This document shows, piece after piece, positions 35,431 through 45,388 of a stretch of DNA of 64,000 nt. Position numbers and translations under genes: made by a program. A model generated the notes under the pieces. That model worked only from the letters and a program-made list of their open reading frames with translations. It was not told the origin of the DNA and searched no databases. This DNA comes from Bacteroides sp. (GTDB lineage: Bacteria; Bacteroidota; Bacteroidia; Bacteroidales; Muribaculaceae): positions 423,576 through 487,575 of the forward strand of contig JAMPHF010000001.1 of assembly GCA_023663525.1 (NCBI GenBank). The letters run 5' to 3'. Position 1 is the stretch's first letter, and each line of letters begins with the position of its first letter.

Positions 35431-36473
35431 CACTCAGACGCTTCGACATCCCACAGCTCCGCGCAGCGATAGCCATGATTTTTTGCTGGCTCATGGCCAC
35501 CCCGGTGTCAATGGCACAGGGCGATGCGCTGCTGACGCAATACTGGGCACTCCCCACCTATTATAATCCGGGCGCGGTGGGCGACACGGATAATCTGCGC
35601 ATTCGTGGCGGTGCGAGGTTGCAATGGGTCGGCATTGACAATGCGCCTAAAAGTTTCATCGCCGCTGCCGACATGCCGTTCAAGTTCGTCAACAAGCGTT
35701 TCGGAACCGGTCTGACGGTCCAGCAGGAGTCATACGGGCTTTTCCACAATCTGACAATCGACGCTCAGATCGGATATAAGCTGAAGATTCTGAAAGGGGA
35801 GCTGACGGTGGCATTGCAAGCCGGACTTTACAATCAGCAGTTCAAGGGAACAGAGGTCTACATACCCGATGATGACAATTACCACGATCCGGCTGACGAT
35901 GCCATCCCCACGCGTGATGTCGCCGGCAACGCCCTCGATCTCGGCATAGGTGCATTCTATGTCCATAAAAAGTTCTGGGCGGGAATCTCCCTGCTCCACG
36001 CCAACAACCCGACCGTCAGCTTCACCGACGACACTCAGAACTCGGCTTCACGTGCCGGAGAGAGCACTGGAGGCGGAAGTGTGTCGGATCTGTCAAAAAA
36101 ATATCAGTTCACGGCCTCACGGACAGCATATTTCATGGCCGGGAGCAATATTCCGATAAAAAATACGTTATTTGAAGTGATACCGTCGCTGTTGGTCAGG
36201 AGTGATTTCACCACGACCGATTTCCAGCTCACGGGCCGTGTCCGCTACAACAAACTGTTCACCGCAGGTCTCGGCTACCGTCATAATGATGCAGTCTCCA
36301 TCATGCTTGGGGCTGAACTGAAGGGAATCTTCATCGGCTACAGCTACGACTATCACATCTCCGACATATCCAAAGCCTCGTCAGGAAGCCATGAACTTGT
36401 CGCAGGCTATAATCTAAAACTTGATTTCTCAGAAAAGAACCGCCACAAACACAAGAGCATACGCATAATGTAA
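35427..36473 (+). CDS. porP: PorP/SprF family type IX secretion protein
   Basis: The 348-residue outer-membrane beta-barrel protein has a signal peptide (cleavage after VSMAQ) and the PorP/SprF start pattern QGDALLTQYWALPTYYNPGA. The family includes PorP, which works with the PorK-PorN ring, and SprF-type partners. Position directly before gldK supports PorP. The C terminus is basic (KNRHKHKSIRIM) rather than ending in an aromatic residue. gldK starts 3 bp later. Confidence 0.88.
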   Translation: MTLRRFDIPQLRAAIAMIFCWLMATPVSMAQGDALLTQYWALPTYYNPGAVGDTDNLRIRGGARLQWVGIDNAPKSFIAAADMPFKFVNKRFGTGLTVQQESYGLFHNLTIDAQIGYKLKILKGELTVALQAGLYNQQFKGTEVYIPDDDNYHDPADDAIPTRDVAGNALDLGIGAFYVHKKFWAGISLLHANNPTVSFTDDTQNSASRAGESTGGGSVSDLSKKYQFTASRTAYFMAGSNIPIKNTLFEVIPSLLVRSDFTTTDFQLTGRVRYNKLFTAGLGYRHNDAVSIMLGAELKGIFIGYSYDYHISDISKASSGSHELVAGYNLKLDFSEKNRHKHKSIRIM

Positions 36474-36476
36474 CCT

Positions 36477-37916
36477 ATGAAAAAAATACTCCACATACTT
36501 TTCGCATTGTCCCTTCTCTCCGCAGCAGTCTCCTGCGCTACGGGCAGCCGTAGCTCAATGGGTGGCGAAGTGATCGGAGTCGGGGGGACCGCCTGGACCG
36601 AGCCGACACCATACGGCATGGTTCTTGTCTCAAGAGGTTCCGTCAATATGGGACCCTCGAAAGCTGATTCGCTTTGGAACATGCCGGCCGATTCGCGTGG
36701 CGTGTCGGTCGATGCGTTCTGGATGGACGAGACAGAAATCACAAATTCAAAATACAAGCAGTTTGTGTTCTGGGTACGTGACTCTATCATCCGCGAGCGT
36801 CTTGCCGATCCCGCCTACGGTGGCAATGAGGAGTTCAAGATTGAGGAAGACCGTGAGGGTAATCCCGTCACGCCGCATCTCAACTGGGCCAAGGCCATCC
36901 CCTGGCGCAATGCCAATGAGGATGAGCAGCGTGCAATCGAGAGCATGTATCGCACAAACCCCATCACCGGTGTGCGCGAACTTGACCCTGAGCAGCTCAA
37001 CTACCGCTATGAGGTCTACAACCACACCGAGGCCGCCAAGCGCAAATATCGTCTCAACCCATCTCGTCGTGAATATAACACGGATAAGCCTGTCCCAACC
37101 GACATCCCCATGATCTCGAAGGACACAGCTTTCATCAATGACGAGGGTGAGATCATCCGTCAGACAATCACCCGAGGACTGACCGGCGACTTTGACTTCG
37201 TGAATACCTACATTGTCAACGTCTACCCCGACACCACTGCGTGGATCAACGACTTCGACAATGCCTATAATGAGCCTTACGTCCGTCTCTACTTCTCACA
37301 CGGAGGTTACAATGAGTATCCCGTCGTCGGTGTGAGCTGGGAGCAGGCCACAGCCTTTGCCAACTGGCGCACCGATTTCCTGCGCCGTTCGCTCGGTCGC
37401 GAGGGTGTCTATGTTGAGCCCTACCGTCTCCCGACGGAGGCCGAGTGGGAGTATGCCGCCCGTGCAGGCAAGAGCGAAAACATGTATCCCTGGGACGGCG
37501 ACCTGCCTCTTACGGAGGATCAGGGCTGTTTCTATGCCAATTTCAAACCGCAGGAGGGAAATTTCGTGCAGGACGGCCAGCTCATCACCTCGCGTGTCGG
37601 CACATATTCCCCGAACGACTTCGGGCTTTATGACATGGCGGGAAATGTCAGCGAGTGGACCTCGACGGCATTCACCGAGAGTGTGAGCAAGCTCACGAGC
37701 GACCTGAATCCCGAATATCGCTACAATGCCGCGCAGGAAGACCCCTACAAAATGAAGCGCAAGATTGTGCGCGGCGGTTCATGGAAAGACGTTGCCCACA
37801 ATGTCCGTTCCGACATCCGCATGTGGGAATATCAGAACGAACAGCGGTCCTACATCGGCTTCCGTTGCGTCCGTTCGCAGATAGGATTTGCAAAAGGAAC
37901 GAAGGCAAGGAAATGA
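36477..37916 (+). CDS. gldK: Type IX secretion lipoprotein GldK/PorK
   Basis: The 479-residue lipoprotein has a lipobox ending at Cys20 (LLSAAVSC) and a formylglycine-generating-enzyme-like (FGE/SUMF1) domain. Its blocks are visible: WMDETEITNSKYKQFVFWVR, YPVVGVSWEQATAFANWR, YRLPTEAEWEYAARAGK, DMAGNVSEWT and IVRGGSWKD. In GldK this domain is structural. The protein forms the periplasmic outer-membrane-bound ring with GldN. It is third in the porT-porP-gldKLMN operon, and gldL follows after 52 bp. Confidence 0.95.
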   Translation: MKKILHILFALSLLSAAVSCATGSRSSMGGEVIGVGGTAWTEPTPYGMVLVSRGSVNMGPSKADSLWNMPADSRGVSVDAFWMDETEITNSKYKQFVFWVRDSIIRERLADPAYGGNEEFKIEEDREGNPVTPHLNWAKAIPWRNANEDEQRAIESMYRTNPITGVRELDPEQLNYRYEVYNHTEAAKRKYRLNPSRREYNTDKPVPTDIPMISKDTAFINDEGEIIRQTITRGLTGDFDFVNTYIVNVYPDTTAWINDFDNAYNEPYVRLYFSHGGYNEYPVVGVSWEQATAFANWRTDFLRRSLGREGVYVEPYRLPTEAEWEYAARAGKSENMYPWDGDLPLTEDQGCFYANFKPQEGNFVQDGQLITSRVGTYSPNDFGLYDMAGNVSEWTSTAFTESVSKLTSDLNPEYRYNAAQEDPYKMKRKIVRGGSWKDVAHNVRSDIRMWEYQNEQRSYIGFRCVRSQIGFAKGTKARK

Positions 37917-37968
37917 AAAGTCTCTCAGTCTCAATCTTAATACTCTACCTCAAAAAAATATATGCTTT

Positions 37969-38880
37969 ATGACTAAAGACAAGATAAAAACCATAATGAC
38001 ATGGGAAGGCGGTCAGCGTCTTTTCAACTTCGCATACAGTATCGGTGCGGCAATTGTCATCCTTGGTGCGCTGTTCAAGATCATACATCTCCCCGGTGGC
38101 AACGCGCTCCTTTGTATCGGCATGGGTACGGAAGTTCTCATGTTCATTCTCACCGCTTTTGACCGTCCGCCGAAGGAGTATCATTGGGAGGACGTTTTCC
38201 CCGAACTCGAAGGCAATGAGAGTGCAGACCGTGTCATTGTCGCCCAGTCCGGAGGGCGTGTCATCGCTGAGCCGGATGTGCGTGAGGCTGTCGGGCTTTC
38301 CGCAGGAATCGAACTGAGCGATGAGGACCGCCTGTCGCTTTCCGACAGCATCCGCCGAATGTCGGATGCCGCAGGTCAGCTCTCAAAAATGGCTGAGCTT
38401 ACGACCGCCACACAGGAATACCTCTCGCAGATGTCGGCTATCTCCGCTCAGATGGATCAACTGCGCCAGACCACCGAGGCTCTCAACTCCGTGTCGGCCG
38501 TGCTTCTTGAAAGTTATCGTGCCATCACTGAAAATTCAGCCTCGATAACGGAAAATTCGCGTGGCTACATTGAGCGTATGGGCGACCTCAACCGTAATCT
38601 CGGCGGTCTCAACACCATCTATGAGATTCAGCTCAAGAGCGTCTCGACCCAGCTCGATTCAATCGACAGAGTCAACCGTGGCATTAAGGACATACGCGAC
38701 ATGTATGAGAAAAGTGCCTCACAGAGTGCCCGCTATTGTGAGGAGACAGAGAAGATGGCACGCTACATGCAGCAGCTCAACCAGGTGTATGAGAAAATGC
38801 TCCATGCCATGACTGTCAACATGTATCGCCCCATGATGTCCGACATCCCCGGAGCGCAATCCTCGGGTGCGGTCAACTGA
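37969..38880 (+). CDS. gldL: Type IX secretion motor subunit GldL/PorL
   Basis: The ATG at 37969 gives 303 residues starting MTKDKIKTIMTWEGGQRLFN, the conserved GldL opening; upstream codons overlap the end of gldK in another frame. It has two membrane helices (about 15-65), including the conserved glutamate-bearing second helix region (GMGTEVLMFILTAFDRPPKE). A long coiled-coil cytosolic region follows (about 110-290). GldL forms a pentameric proton-channel stator around a GldM dimer that powers type IX secretion. Confidence 0.94.
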   Translation: MTKDKIKTIMTWEGGQRLFNFAYSIGAAIVILGALFKIIHLPGGNALLCIGMGTEVLMFILTAFDRPPKEYHWEDVFPELEGNESADRVIVAQSGGRVIAEPDVREAVGLSAGIELSDEDRLSLSDSIRRMSDAAGQLSKMAELTTATQEYLSQMSAISAQMDQLRQTTEALNSVSAVLLESYRAITENSASITENSRGYIERMGDLNRNLGGLNTIYEIQLKSVSTQLDSIDRVNRGIKDIRDMYEKSASQSARYCEETEKMARYMQQLNQVYEKMLHAMTVNMYRPMMSDIPGAQSSGAVN

Positions 38881-38943
38881 CATAGGTCGCATCATAGTCT
38901 ACATCAATACGTTTAATCACCATAAGATTATCAATATCAGTAA

Positions 38944-40509
38944 ATGGCAGAATCAGTAGTAAGGCTATCACCGAGGCAGAAGATGATCAACCTCATGTAT
39001 ATTGTCCTCACGGCCATGCTTGCTCTCAACGTGTCGAGCGATGTGCTTGACGGTTTCGTGCAGGTAGAGGATGGTCTTGCACGCACCAATGCCAATGTCG
39101 GGCGTCGCAACGATGCCATCTATTCGCAGCTTGAGAGTTTCACGGCGCAGAATCCCGAGAAAGGTACGCCCTGGCTTGCCAAGGCAACCGACGTGCGCAA
39201 CCGTGCGGCGAGCCTCTACGCTCTCGTTGACTCACTGAAGCTCGCAATCGTTGTCGAAGCCGACGGTAAGGATGGAAATCCTGCTGCAATTAATCGACGC
39301 GACGACCTTGAGGCTGCCGCTGTGGTCATGCTCTCGCCCGGAGCGAGAGGCGGCGAGATTCTTCACCGGGAGATGGACTCCTATCGTGGTTTCATAACCA
39401 CCCTTATCCCCGACACTCTCAAGCGCACCAGTATCAACGAGGCACTTTCGACAGCTCCCTTCAATCGCCCCGGCACCGTGACTCCGCAGTTGTGGGAGGA
39501 GGCCAAGTTCGAGAATCAGCCCGTCGTGGCCGCTGTCACGCTTCTGACCAAACTCCAGAACGACATCCGCTATGCCGAGGGTGAGGCTCTGTCACACCTT
39601 CTTTCGGCGGTCGATGCCGGTGATGTCCGCGTCAACGAAATCAATGCGTTTGTCATCCCTCAGTCGCGCATGGTGATGCGTGGTGGCAAGTACAGTGCCA
39701 ACATCGTCCTCGCTGCTGTTGACACCACTGCCCGTCCGGAAATCTTCATCGGCGACAAGAAACTCTCCAATGAGAACGGACTCTATGAATTCGTGACCTC
39801 CTCGACTGGCACATTCGACTATAAGGGCTTTCTTGAAGTGACGCATGGCGACGGCACAACCACGCGCCATCCGTTCTCGTCAAGCTACACCGTCATGGAA
39901 CCCACCGCCACCGTCTCCGCCACGATGATGAATGTCCTCTATGCCGGTATTGACAATCCGATAAGCATATCCGTGCCCGGTGTCCCCATGAACGCCGTCA
40001 GCGCAACAATGACCAACGGCTCTCTGACGCGTAAAGGCGATGCGTGGGTGGCACGTCCGGCTAAAGTCGGAGAGAATGCTACGCTCACCGTCACAGCCAA
40101 CATCGACGGGCGGCCTCAGACTGTGGCCTCGACCACGTTCAGAGTTCGCAAACTTCCTGATCCCGTCGCTTTCATATCCTACGCCGGTGCAAATGGAGTC
40201 AAGGAGCGATACAAAGGTGGCAAGCCCATCTCCAAGACCCTGCTGACCTCCGCTCCGGGCATTGATGCCGCCATCGACGATGATATGCTTAATATTGACT
40301 TCCAGGTACTCGGTTTCGAGACCGTGTTTTTCGACCAAATGGGCAATGCCATTCCCGAGGTGTCGCAGGGAGCGGCCTTCTCCCAGCGGCAGAAGGACCA
40401 GTTCAAACGTCTCTCGCGTGGTAAACGCTTCTACATCTCGCGCATCCGTGCCAAGGGCCCTGACGGCATAGAGCGCGTCCTGAGTCCTGTCGAAGTCATT
40501 GTCAACTGA
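38944..40509 (+). CDS. gldM: Type IX secretion motor subunit GldM/PorM
   Basis: The 521-residue protein has one N-terminal membrane helix (about 15-35: RQKMINLMYIVLTAMLALNV, the conserved GldM block) and a periplasmic region of helical plus immunoglobulin-like domains reaching toward the GldK-GldN ring. Length matches PorM. It works with GldL, encoded 63 bp upstream, as the rotor shaft of the proton-driven motor. Confidence 0.95.
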   Translation: MAESVVRLSPRQKMINLMYIVLTAMLALNVSSDVLDGFVQVEDGLARTNANVGRRNDAIYSQLESFTAQNPEKGTPWLAKATDVRNRAASLYALVDSLKLAIVVEADGKDGNPAAINRRDDLEAAAVVMLSPGARGGEILHREMDSYRGFITTLIPDTLKRTSINEALSTAPFNRPGTVTPQLWEEAKFENQPVVAAVTLLTKLQNDIRYAEGEALSHLLSAVDAGDVRVNEINAFVIPQSRMVMRGGKYSANIVLAAVDTTARPEIFIGDKKLSNENGLYEFVTSSTGTFDYKGFLEVTHGDGTTTRHPFSSSYTVMEPTATVSATMMNVLYAGIDNPISISVPGVPMNAVSATMTNGSLTRKGDAWVARPAKVGENATLTVTANIDGRPQTVASTTFRVRKLPDPVAFISYAGANGVKERYKGGKPISKTLLTSAPGIDAAIDDDMLNIDFQVLGFETVFFDQMGNAIPEVSQGAAFSQRQKDQFKRLSRGKRFYISRIRAKGPDGIERVLSPVEVIVN

Positions 40510-40562
40510 CCTCTCTTTCCATTCCATCACAGACAAATCCTCCACTTTATAAAGATTCATCG

Positions 40563-41693
40563 ATGAAGAACCTTCTTCTAACTGTCATAGCAATCATCAT
40601 CTCGGCCTCGGCGTTTGCCCAGGAGTCGAGTTCGAGCAGCGTTGTGCGCCGCCGCACGGTTGATGACCGCAACGCTACGAAAAATGCCACCGGCGTGACG
40701 CAGCGGATGCAGTCGCATTTCGAGAATGAGCCGGTCAGCGATTCCGAGCTTCAATGGATGCGCGTCATGTACCGTCAGCTTGATCTCATGAAGGATGAGA
40801 ACGCTGCGCTCTACTATCCCGACGAACCCGTTGACGGTCAGGAGAACCTTTTTCGCATCATCCTCGGACGAATGGCCAACAATGAGCTTGCGGGCTACGA
40901 GTATCTTGACGGGCGCGAGATGTTCGCCGACAACTATAAGGTCAACATGCGTGATGTCCTCGACCGTTTCCATATCCTCTACGCTGATGCCAAAGGATCG
41001 ACTGAGCGCAATCCGCGTTTTGTGATCGAGGAGGCGGATGTCCCTGCATCGGAAGTGCTGAGCTATTATATCATTGAGCGGTGGGAGTTCGACAAACGTC
41101 AGAACCGTATGCGCACACGCATTGAGGCTGTGTGTCCTGTGCTTCACCGTTCGGGCGATTTTGGCGGTGAGGCGGTGAAGTATCCGATGTTCTGGGTTAA
41201 ATACGACGACCTGCGTCCGTTTCTCACCACTCAGAACATTTTCACGAACGATGACAATAACCTCGCGTCGTGTACCTACGATGATTATTTCCAGCTCGGT
41301 CTCTACAAAGGCGACATCTACAAGACGCGCAATCTGAAGAACCGTTCGCTCATGCAGCTTTATCCCGACCCAGAGGAGCTTGCCCATGCACAGGACAGCA
41401 TTCAGAAGCGTCTCGATTCGTTTGAGGACAAACTGTGGGTACCCTCGCTTGAGGAGCTTGCTGCCCGGCGTGAAGCAGCCGAGAAGGCAGAACTCGCGGC
41501 TGCGGGTGAGGCTTCAGGCGATGAGGTGAGTGAGGATGCAGCAATAAAGAAGCCTGCCGTCCGCTCCGCACGTTCAAAGCGTGGTGCAACCAAAACTGCC
41601 TCCAAGTCGAAACCTGCCAAAGTCAAGAAGGCGAAAGCTCCGAAGGCTTCCTCCTCAAGTGCCGTGCGCTCAGTGCGAAACAGACGCAGATAG
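40563..41693 (+). CDS. gldN: Type IX secretion protein GldN/PorN with basic C-terminal tail
   Basis: The 376-residue protein has a signal peptide (MKNLLLTVIAIIISASAFAQ) and the GldN domain (about 40-300, including WMRVMYRQLDL, MRDVLDRFHILYAD and SLMQLYPDPEELA). GldN forms the periplasmic ring with GldK. Beyond the conserved part there is an Ala/Glu-rich helix (about 295-325) and then a tail of about 51 residues with 19 Lys/Arg and no acidic residue (KPAKVKKAKAPKASSSSA). This tail is longer and more basic than expected. Confidence 0.92.
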   Translation: MKNLLLTVIAIIISASAFAQESSSSSVVRRRTVDDRNATKNATGVTQRMQSHFENEPVSDSELQWMRVMYRQLDLMKDENAALYYPDEPVDGQENLFRIILGRMANNELAGYEYLDGREMFADNYKVNMRDVLDRFHILYADAKGSTERNPRFVIEEADVPASEVLSYYIIERWEFDKRQNRMRTRIEAVCPVLHRSGDFGGEAVKYPMFWVKYDDLRPFLTTQNIFTNDDNNLASCTYDDYFQLGLYKGDIYKTRNLKNRSLMQLYPDPEELAHAQDSIQKRLDSFEDKLWVPSLEELAARREAAEKAELAAAGEASGDEVSEDAAIKKPAVRSARSKRGATKTASKSKPAKVKKAKAPKASSSSAVRSVRNRRR

Positions 41694-41739
41694 TGTGCAG
41701 TCAGTTTATAGGCCCACTCAAAATAATCCATGACAGGAC

Positions 41740-41976
41740 ATGACTGATTTTCTGATATACGGTGGCTTGGGTATCATGCTGCTGGGTGCCATATTTGGCT
41801 TGATGGCAGCCATAAAGGGCTTCGCACTCAGTGGCTATAAAATTGAATTGATTGCGGTACCCAATCCTGAGATTAAGAAAAAGATAAGAAAGTACACCAG
41901 ACCTGCATTAATATTTCTTATTGCAGGGGCTGTAATACTTGCGATAGGAATTGGTCTCGGACTCGAAAAAAACTGA
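41740..41976 (+). CDS. Small membrane protein of unknown function
   Basis: The 78-residue protein has two strong membrane helices (about 4-27 and 55-75), with a polar loop KNPEIKKKIRKYTR-like between them (basic, so probably cytosolic). It starts 46 bp after gldN on the same strand, so it may be the last gene of the type IX secretion operon. It is not recognised. The coding potential rests on its length, start position and clear two-helix pattern. Confidence 0.6.
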   Translation: MTDFLIYGGLGIMLLGAIFGLMAAIKGFALSGYKIELIAVPNPEIKKKIRKYTRPALIFLIAGAVILAIGIGLGLEKN

Positions 41977-42007
41977 CCTAACGCTCTGTGTGCTCGTTGA
42001 TTTTTTG

Positions 42008-42015
42008 TAATTTTG
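42008..42015 (+). promoter_or_regulatory. -7 box for valS
   Basis: TAATTTTG, about 41 nt before the valS ATG. No good -33 box is seen. Confidence 0.5.
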
Positions 42016-42056
42016 CATCATTGTTTTCGAATCAACCAGTCTTATCAGAATAATTT

Positions 42057-44675
42057 ATGGAAGAATTAGCTACCAAATATGATCCTCGTGCGGTCGAAGA
42101 CAAATGGTATGCCTATTGGGTCAATCACCGTCTGTTTCACTCAGAGCCTGATGCACGTGAGCCTTACACCATTGTGATTCCGCCACCTAACGTGACCGGT
42201 ATCCTCCACATGGGTCACATGCTCAACAATACAATCCAGGACATCCTCGTGCGCCGTGCACGCCTCATGGGCAAGAACGCCCTTTGGGTGCCCGGAACTG
42301 ACCATGCAGCCATCGCTACTGAGGCAAAAGTGGTCAATAAGCTCGCTCAGGAGGGAATCCGCAAGAGTGACCTTACGCGTGAGGAGTTCCTTCGTCACGC
42401 ATGGGAGTGGAAGGAAAAGCATGGTGGCATCATCCTTGAGCAGTTGAAGAAACTCGGCGCGTCGTGCGACTGGGAACGCACCGCTTTCACCATGGACGAC
42501 ATTCGCTCAAAGAGCGTGATCAAGGTGTTTGTGGATCTCTATCGCAAAGGTCTGATCTACCGTGGCAAACGCATGGTCAACTGGGATCCGAAGGCAAAGA
42601 CTGCACTCTCGGACATCGAGATTGTCTACAAGGAGGAACACTCGAAACTTTACTATCTCCGCTATAAAATTGTCGGGGAGGATGGATATGCGATAGTGGC
42701 GACCACACGCCCGGAGACAATCATGGGCGACACCGCCATGTGTATCAATCCCGCTGACCCGAAGAATCAACATCTGCGCGGCAAAAAGGTGATTGTGCCG
42801 CTCGTCAACCGTGAGATTCCCGTCATCGAGGATGATTACGTTGACATCAATTTCGGTACAGGCTGTCTGAAAGTGACCCCCGCGCATGACATGAATGACA
42901 ACATGCTCGGAGAGAAGCACGGGCTTGAGACAATAGATATTTTCAATGACGATGCAACCATCAGCGAGGCAGCCGGAATGTATGTCGGCATGGATCGTTT
43001 CGCTGTCCGTGAGCAGATAGCCAAGGATCTCGCCGAGGCGGGTCTCATTGAGAAAATCGAGGACTACGAGAATAAGGTCGGTTACTCCGAGCGCAATCAG
43101 GACACCGTCACCGAGCCTCGCTTGAGCGAACAATGGTTCCTCAAGATGCAGTCGCTCGCCGAGCCTGCACTCAAGGCCGTCGATGAGGGCGTGATCAAAT
43201 TTGTCCCCGACAAGTTCAAGACCACATACGACCGCTGGCTCACTGACATCCGCGATTGGTGCATCTCGCGTCAGCTCTGGTGGGGACACCGTGTCCCGGC
43301 ATGGTATCTCCCCGACGGGTCGTTTGTCGTTGCGGAGGATGCTGATGAGGCTCTTTCCCTTGCCCGTGAGAAAGATGCTTCGCTGACTGCTGCCGATCTC
43401 CGTCAGGATGAGGATTGTCTCGACACATGGTTCTCCTCCTGGCTTTGGCCGATTTCGCTGTTCAATGGCATTCTTGAGCCGGACAATGAGGAGATCAAGT
43501 ATTACTATCCGACCTCTGACCTCGTGACCGGTCCTGACATCATCTTCTTCTGGGTGGCACGCATGATCATGGCAGGCTATGAATTCATGGGCAAACAGCC
43601 GTTCAACAATGTCTACTTTACCGGCATTGTCCGTGACGAGATCGGACGCAAAATGTCAAAGCAGTTCGGCAATTCGCCTGACCCGTTGGAACTTATTGCT
43701 GATTATGGTGCTGACGGTGTGCGTATGGGCATAATGCTCTCCGCTCCTGCCGGCAATGATATATTCTTTGACAAAAAACTCTGCGAGAATGGCCGCAATT
43801 TCTGCAACAAGATATGGAATGCCTTCCGTCTCGTCAAGGGCTGGGAGGTCGATCCGTCAGCAGAGCAGCCTGAAAGCTCACGTAAGGCGGTAGAGTGGTT
43901 CGAGGCGAAGCTCTCGGCAGCCGTTGCCGAAATCAACGACTCGTTTGAAAAGTTCAGAATTTCCGAGGCACTGATGACGGCCTATCGTCTGTTCCGCGAC
44001 GAATTCTCGTCATGGTATCTCGAAATGGTCAAGCCGGACTATCAGAAACCCATTGACCGTGCGGGCTATGAGGCCACAATCCGCTTCTTCGATGCCCTCC
44101 TCCGCCTGCTCCATCCCTTCATGCCGTTCATCACTGAGGAACTCTGGCAGCATCTCGGCGAACGCCGTGAGGGAGAATCGATTATGTATGCCTCCATGCC
44201 TGCGGCAGGAGTGCCGGATGAGAAGATCCTCACCGACATGGAGACAGTCAAGGAGGTGATCAACGGTGTCCGTGGTGTCCGTGCGCAGCGCAACATTCCT
44301 GCGCGTGATGCACTGAAGCTCCACATTGTCAATTCGTCCATCCCGATGGAGGCTGTGGCTGTCAAGCTCGGTAACCTGTCGGAGATAGCAACCGTCAGCG
44401 AGAAGGATCCTGCGGCCGCTTCATTCATGGTCGGCACAACTGAATTCAACATTCCTTTGCTTGACAACATGGACGTAGAGGCCGAAGTAGCCAAATTGAC
44501 CAAGGAACTCGACTATCTTCGCGGTTTCCGCGCTTCGGTCGAAAAGAAGCTGTCCAACGAGCGGTTTGTCAACAATGCTCCGGCAGCAGTCGTTGACGGT
44601 GAGCGCAAGAAACTTTCGGACGCCACATCTAAGATTGAGTCAATAGAGCAGACTCTCGCAGCTCTCAAACGCTGA
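42057..44675 (+). CDS. valS: Valyl-tRNA synthetase
   Basis: The 872-residue class I synthetase has HIGH as HMGH (51-54, in [17 protein letters not shown]), an editing (CP1) domain (about 190-340, with [13 protein letters not shown]), KMSKS as [14 protein letters not shown], an anticodon-binding helical domain, and the ValRS C-terminal coiled-coil arm (about 805-872). Length is normal. It has its own promoter box and a terminator at the 3' end. Confidence 0.97.
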   Translation: MEELATKYDPRAVEDKWYAYWVNHRLFHSEPDAREPYTIVIPPPNVTGILHMGHMLNNTIQDILVRRARLMGKNALWVPGTDHAAIATEAKVVNKLAQEGIRKSDLTREEFLRHAWEWKEKHGGIILEQLKKLGASCDWERTAFTMDDIRSKSVIKVFVDLYRKGLIYRGKRMVNWDPKAKTALSDIEIVYKEEHSKLYYLRYKIVGEDGYAIVATTRPETIMGDTAMCINPADPKNQHLRGKKVIVPLVNREIPVIEDDYVDINFGTGCLKVTPAHDMNDNMLGEKHGLETIDIFNDDATISEAAGMYVGMDRFAVREQIAKDLAEAGLIEKIEDYENKVGYSERNQDTVTEPRLSEQWFLKMQSLAEPALKAVDEGVIKFVPDKFKTTYDRWLTDIRDWCISRQLWWGHRVPAWYLPDGSFVVAEDADEALSLAREKDASLTAADLRQDEDCLDTWFSSWLWPISLFNGILEPDNEEIKYYYPTSDLVTGPDIIFFWVARMIMAGYEFMGKQPFNNVYFTGIVRDEIGRKMSKQFGNSPDPLELIADYGADGVRMGIMLSAPAGNDIFFDKKLCENGRNFCNKIWNAFRLVKGWEVDPSAEQPESSRKAVEWFEAKLSAAVAEINDSFEKFRISEALMTAYRLFRDEFSSWYLEMVKPDYQKPIDRAGYEATIRFFDALLRLLHPFMPFITEELWQHLGERREGESIMYASMPAAGVPDEKILTDMETVKEVINGVRGVRAQRNIPARDALKLHIVNSSIPMEAVAVKLGNLSEIATVSEKDPAAASFMVGTTEFNIPLLDNMDVEAEVAKLTKELDYLRGFRASVEKKLSNERFVNNAPAAVVDGERKKLSDATSKIESIEQTLAALKR

Positions 44676-44703
44676 TTGTCTCTATAATTTATCGTATATC
44701 ATT

Positions 44704-44754
44704 GCACTCCATCGGAATATTTCTTTGTATGACGGTGGAGTGCATAATTTTTTT
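44704..44754 (+). terminator. Rho-independent terminator of valS
   Basis: An 11-bp stem GCACTCCATCG / CGGTGGAGTGC (44704-44714 with 44733-44743, one T-G pair) is followed by a T7 run (44748-44754). Confidence 0.85.
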
Positions 44755-44811
44755 GGAGCTGCTCCCTGCAATGCAGTTTTTTCATCACACAGTAGAAAAA
44801 ACATGAAAAGA

Positions 44812-44847
44812 CAGAAAAAGTCGCTGAAATTTCAGCGACTTTTTCTG
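44812..44847. terminator. Bidirectional terminator, perfect 36-bp palindrome
   Basis: The arms CAGAAAAAGTCGCTGAAA and TTTCAGCGACTTTTTCTG are exact reverse complements without a loop. A/T runs on both sides let it terminate transcripts in either direction. It lies 7 bp past the 3' end of the minus-strand tRNA and beyond the valS terminator. Confidence 0.85.
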
Positions 44848-44853
44848 CTTTTG

Positions 44854-44927
44854 TGGTCCTTGTAGGGCTTGAACCTACGACTCCCTGATTATGAGTCAGG
44901 TGCTCTAACCAACTGAGCTAAAGGACC
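44854..44927 (-). tRNA. tRNA with CAT anticodon (Met or Ile2)
   Basis: The 74-nt cloverleaf has acceptor GGTCCTT/AAGGACC, D-arm GCTC-AGTTGGTTA-GAGC, anticodon arm CTGA-CTCATAA-TCAG, and T-arm GTAGG-TTCAAGC-CCTAC. The 3' CCA is not encoded. The anticodon CAU can be elongator Met or lysidine-modified Ile2; identity elements were not decisive by eye. It is transcribed from the promoter at 44989-45019. Confidence 0.95.
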
Positions 44928-44988
44928 TGAAAAACTTGTTTTCAATACTTCGGATAGAAAAAAGAAACTATCCTCGCTTTTCGTTCTG

Positions 44989-45019
44989 CAAAGGTAAACA
45001 TATTTTTTATAAAAACAAA
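44989..45019 (-). promoter_or_regulatory. Promoter of the CAT tRNA
   Basis: On the minus strand TTTG (45016-45019) and TACCTTTG (44989-44996) lie 19 nt apart, an excellent consensus match. The start site should be about 55 nt upstream of the mature tRNA. Confidence 0.78.
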
Positions 45020-45051
45020 ATCAATATTCCCATAGCGAACGATAAAATTTA

Positions 45052-45388
45052 GAGGCTGTTTAATAACAAATGTTAAGCCAGAGTGACTGGATTTTTTAGT
45101 TAAATTGGTCATAATCAGAAGGAGCATAGCTGTAGCTATGTGACTGATGGTTATGGACAATTTAACAAAAAAGACAGTCACACAGCAGAAGTAACTATAT
45201 TTCAAAACATAAATTAATAAAATAAAATTGACTGATAATATTAAAGTTACCTTGTTCACATCCAACGTTCCGGATGTGTTTTGCCCTGAAAATCGGTCAC
45301 ATAGCACCAGCTATGCTCCCTCTTTTCATGACAAAATCCATCTCGGATCGTTGGACTCTGGCTTTAACATTTTTGTTTAAACAGCCTC
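45052..45388. mobile_element. MITE-like element with about 34-bp terminal inverted repeats
   Basis: The left end GAGGCTGTTTAATAACAAAT then GTTAAGCCAGAGT (45052-45084) is matched by the right end (45355-45388), with four mismatches/indels by eye. TTA flanks both sides (45049-45051 and 45389-45391), a possible 3-bp target duplication. Inside, GAGCATAGCTG...GCTATGTGAC (about 45122-45146) pairs with GTCACATAGC..AGCTATGCTC (about 45296-45318). No transposase frame is present; a 121-codon frame across it (44942-45307) looks spurious. Confidence 0.75.

Noticed and set aside
36477..37916. gldK as an active sulfatase-modifying enzyme
   Set aside because: The FGE-like domain is expected in GldK as a structural ring component; the lipobox and operon context fit GldK.
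44854..44927. Firm assignment of the CAT tRNA as initiator
   Set aside because: The acceptor begins with a paired G1-C72 and lacks the mismatch of bacterial initiators, so it is elongator Met or Ile2.
44942..45307. 121-codon minus-strand frame across the MITE-like element and the tRNA promoter
   Set aside because: It overlaps the inverted repeats and promoter boxes, is low in complexity (many Leu/Ile/Phe/Val from AT-rich DNA) and has no ribosome site or family resemblance.
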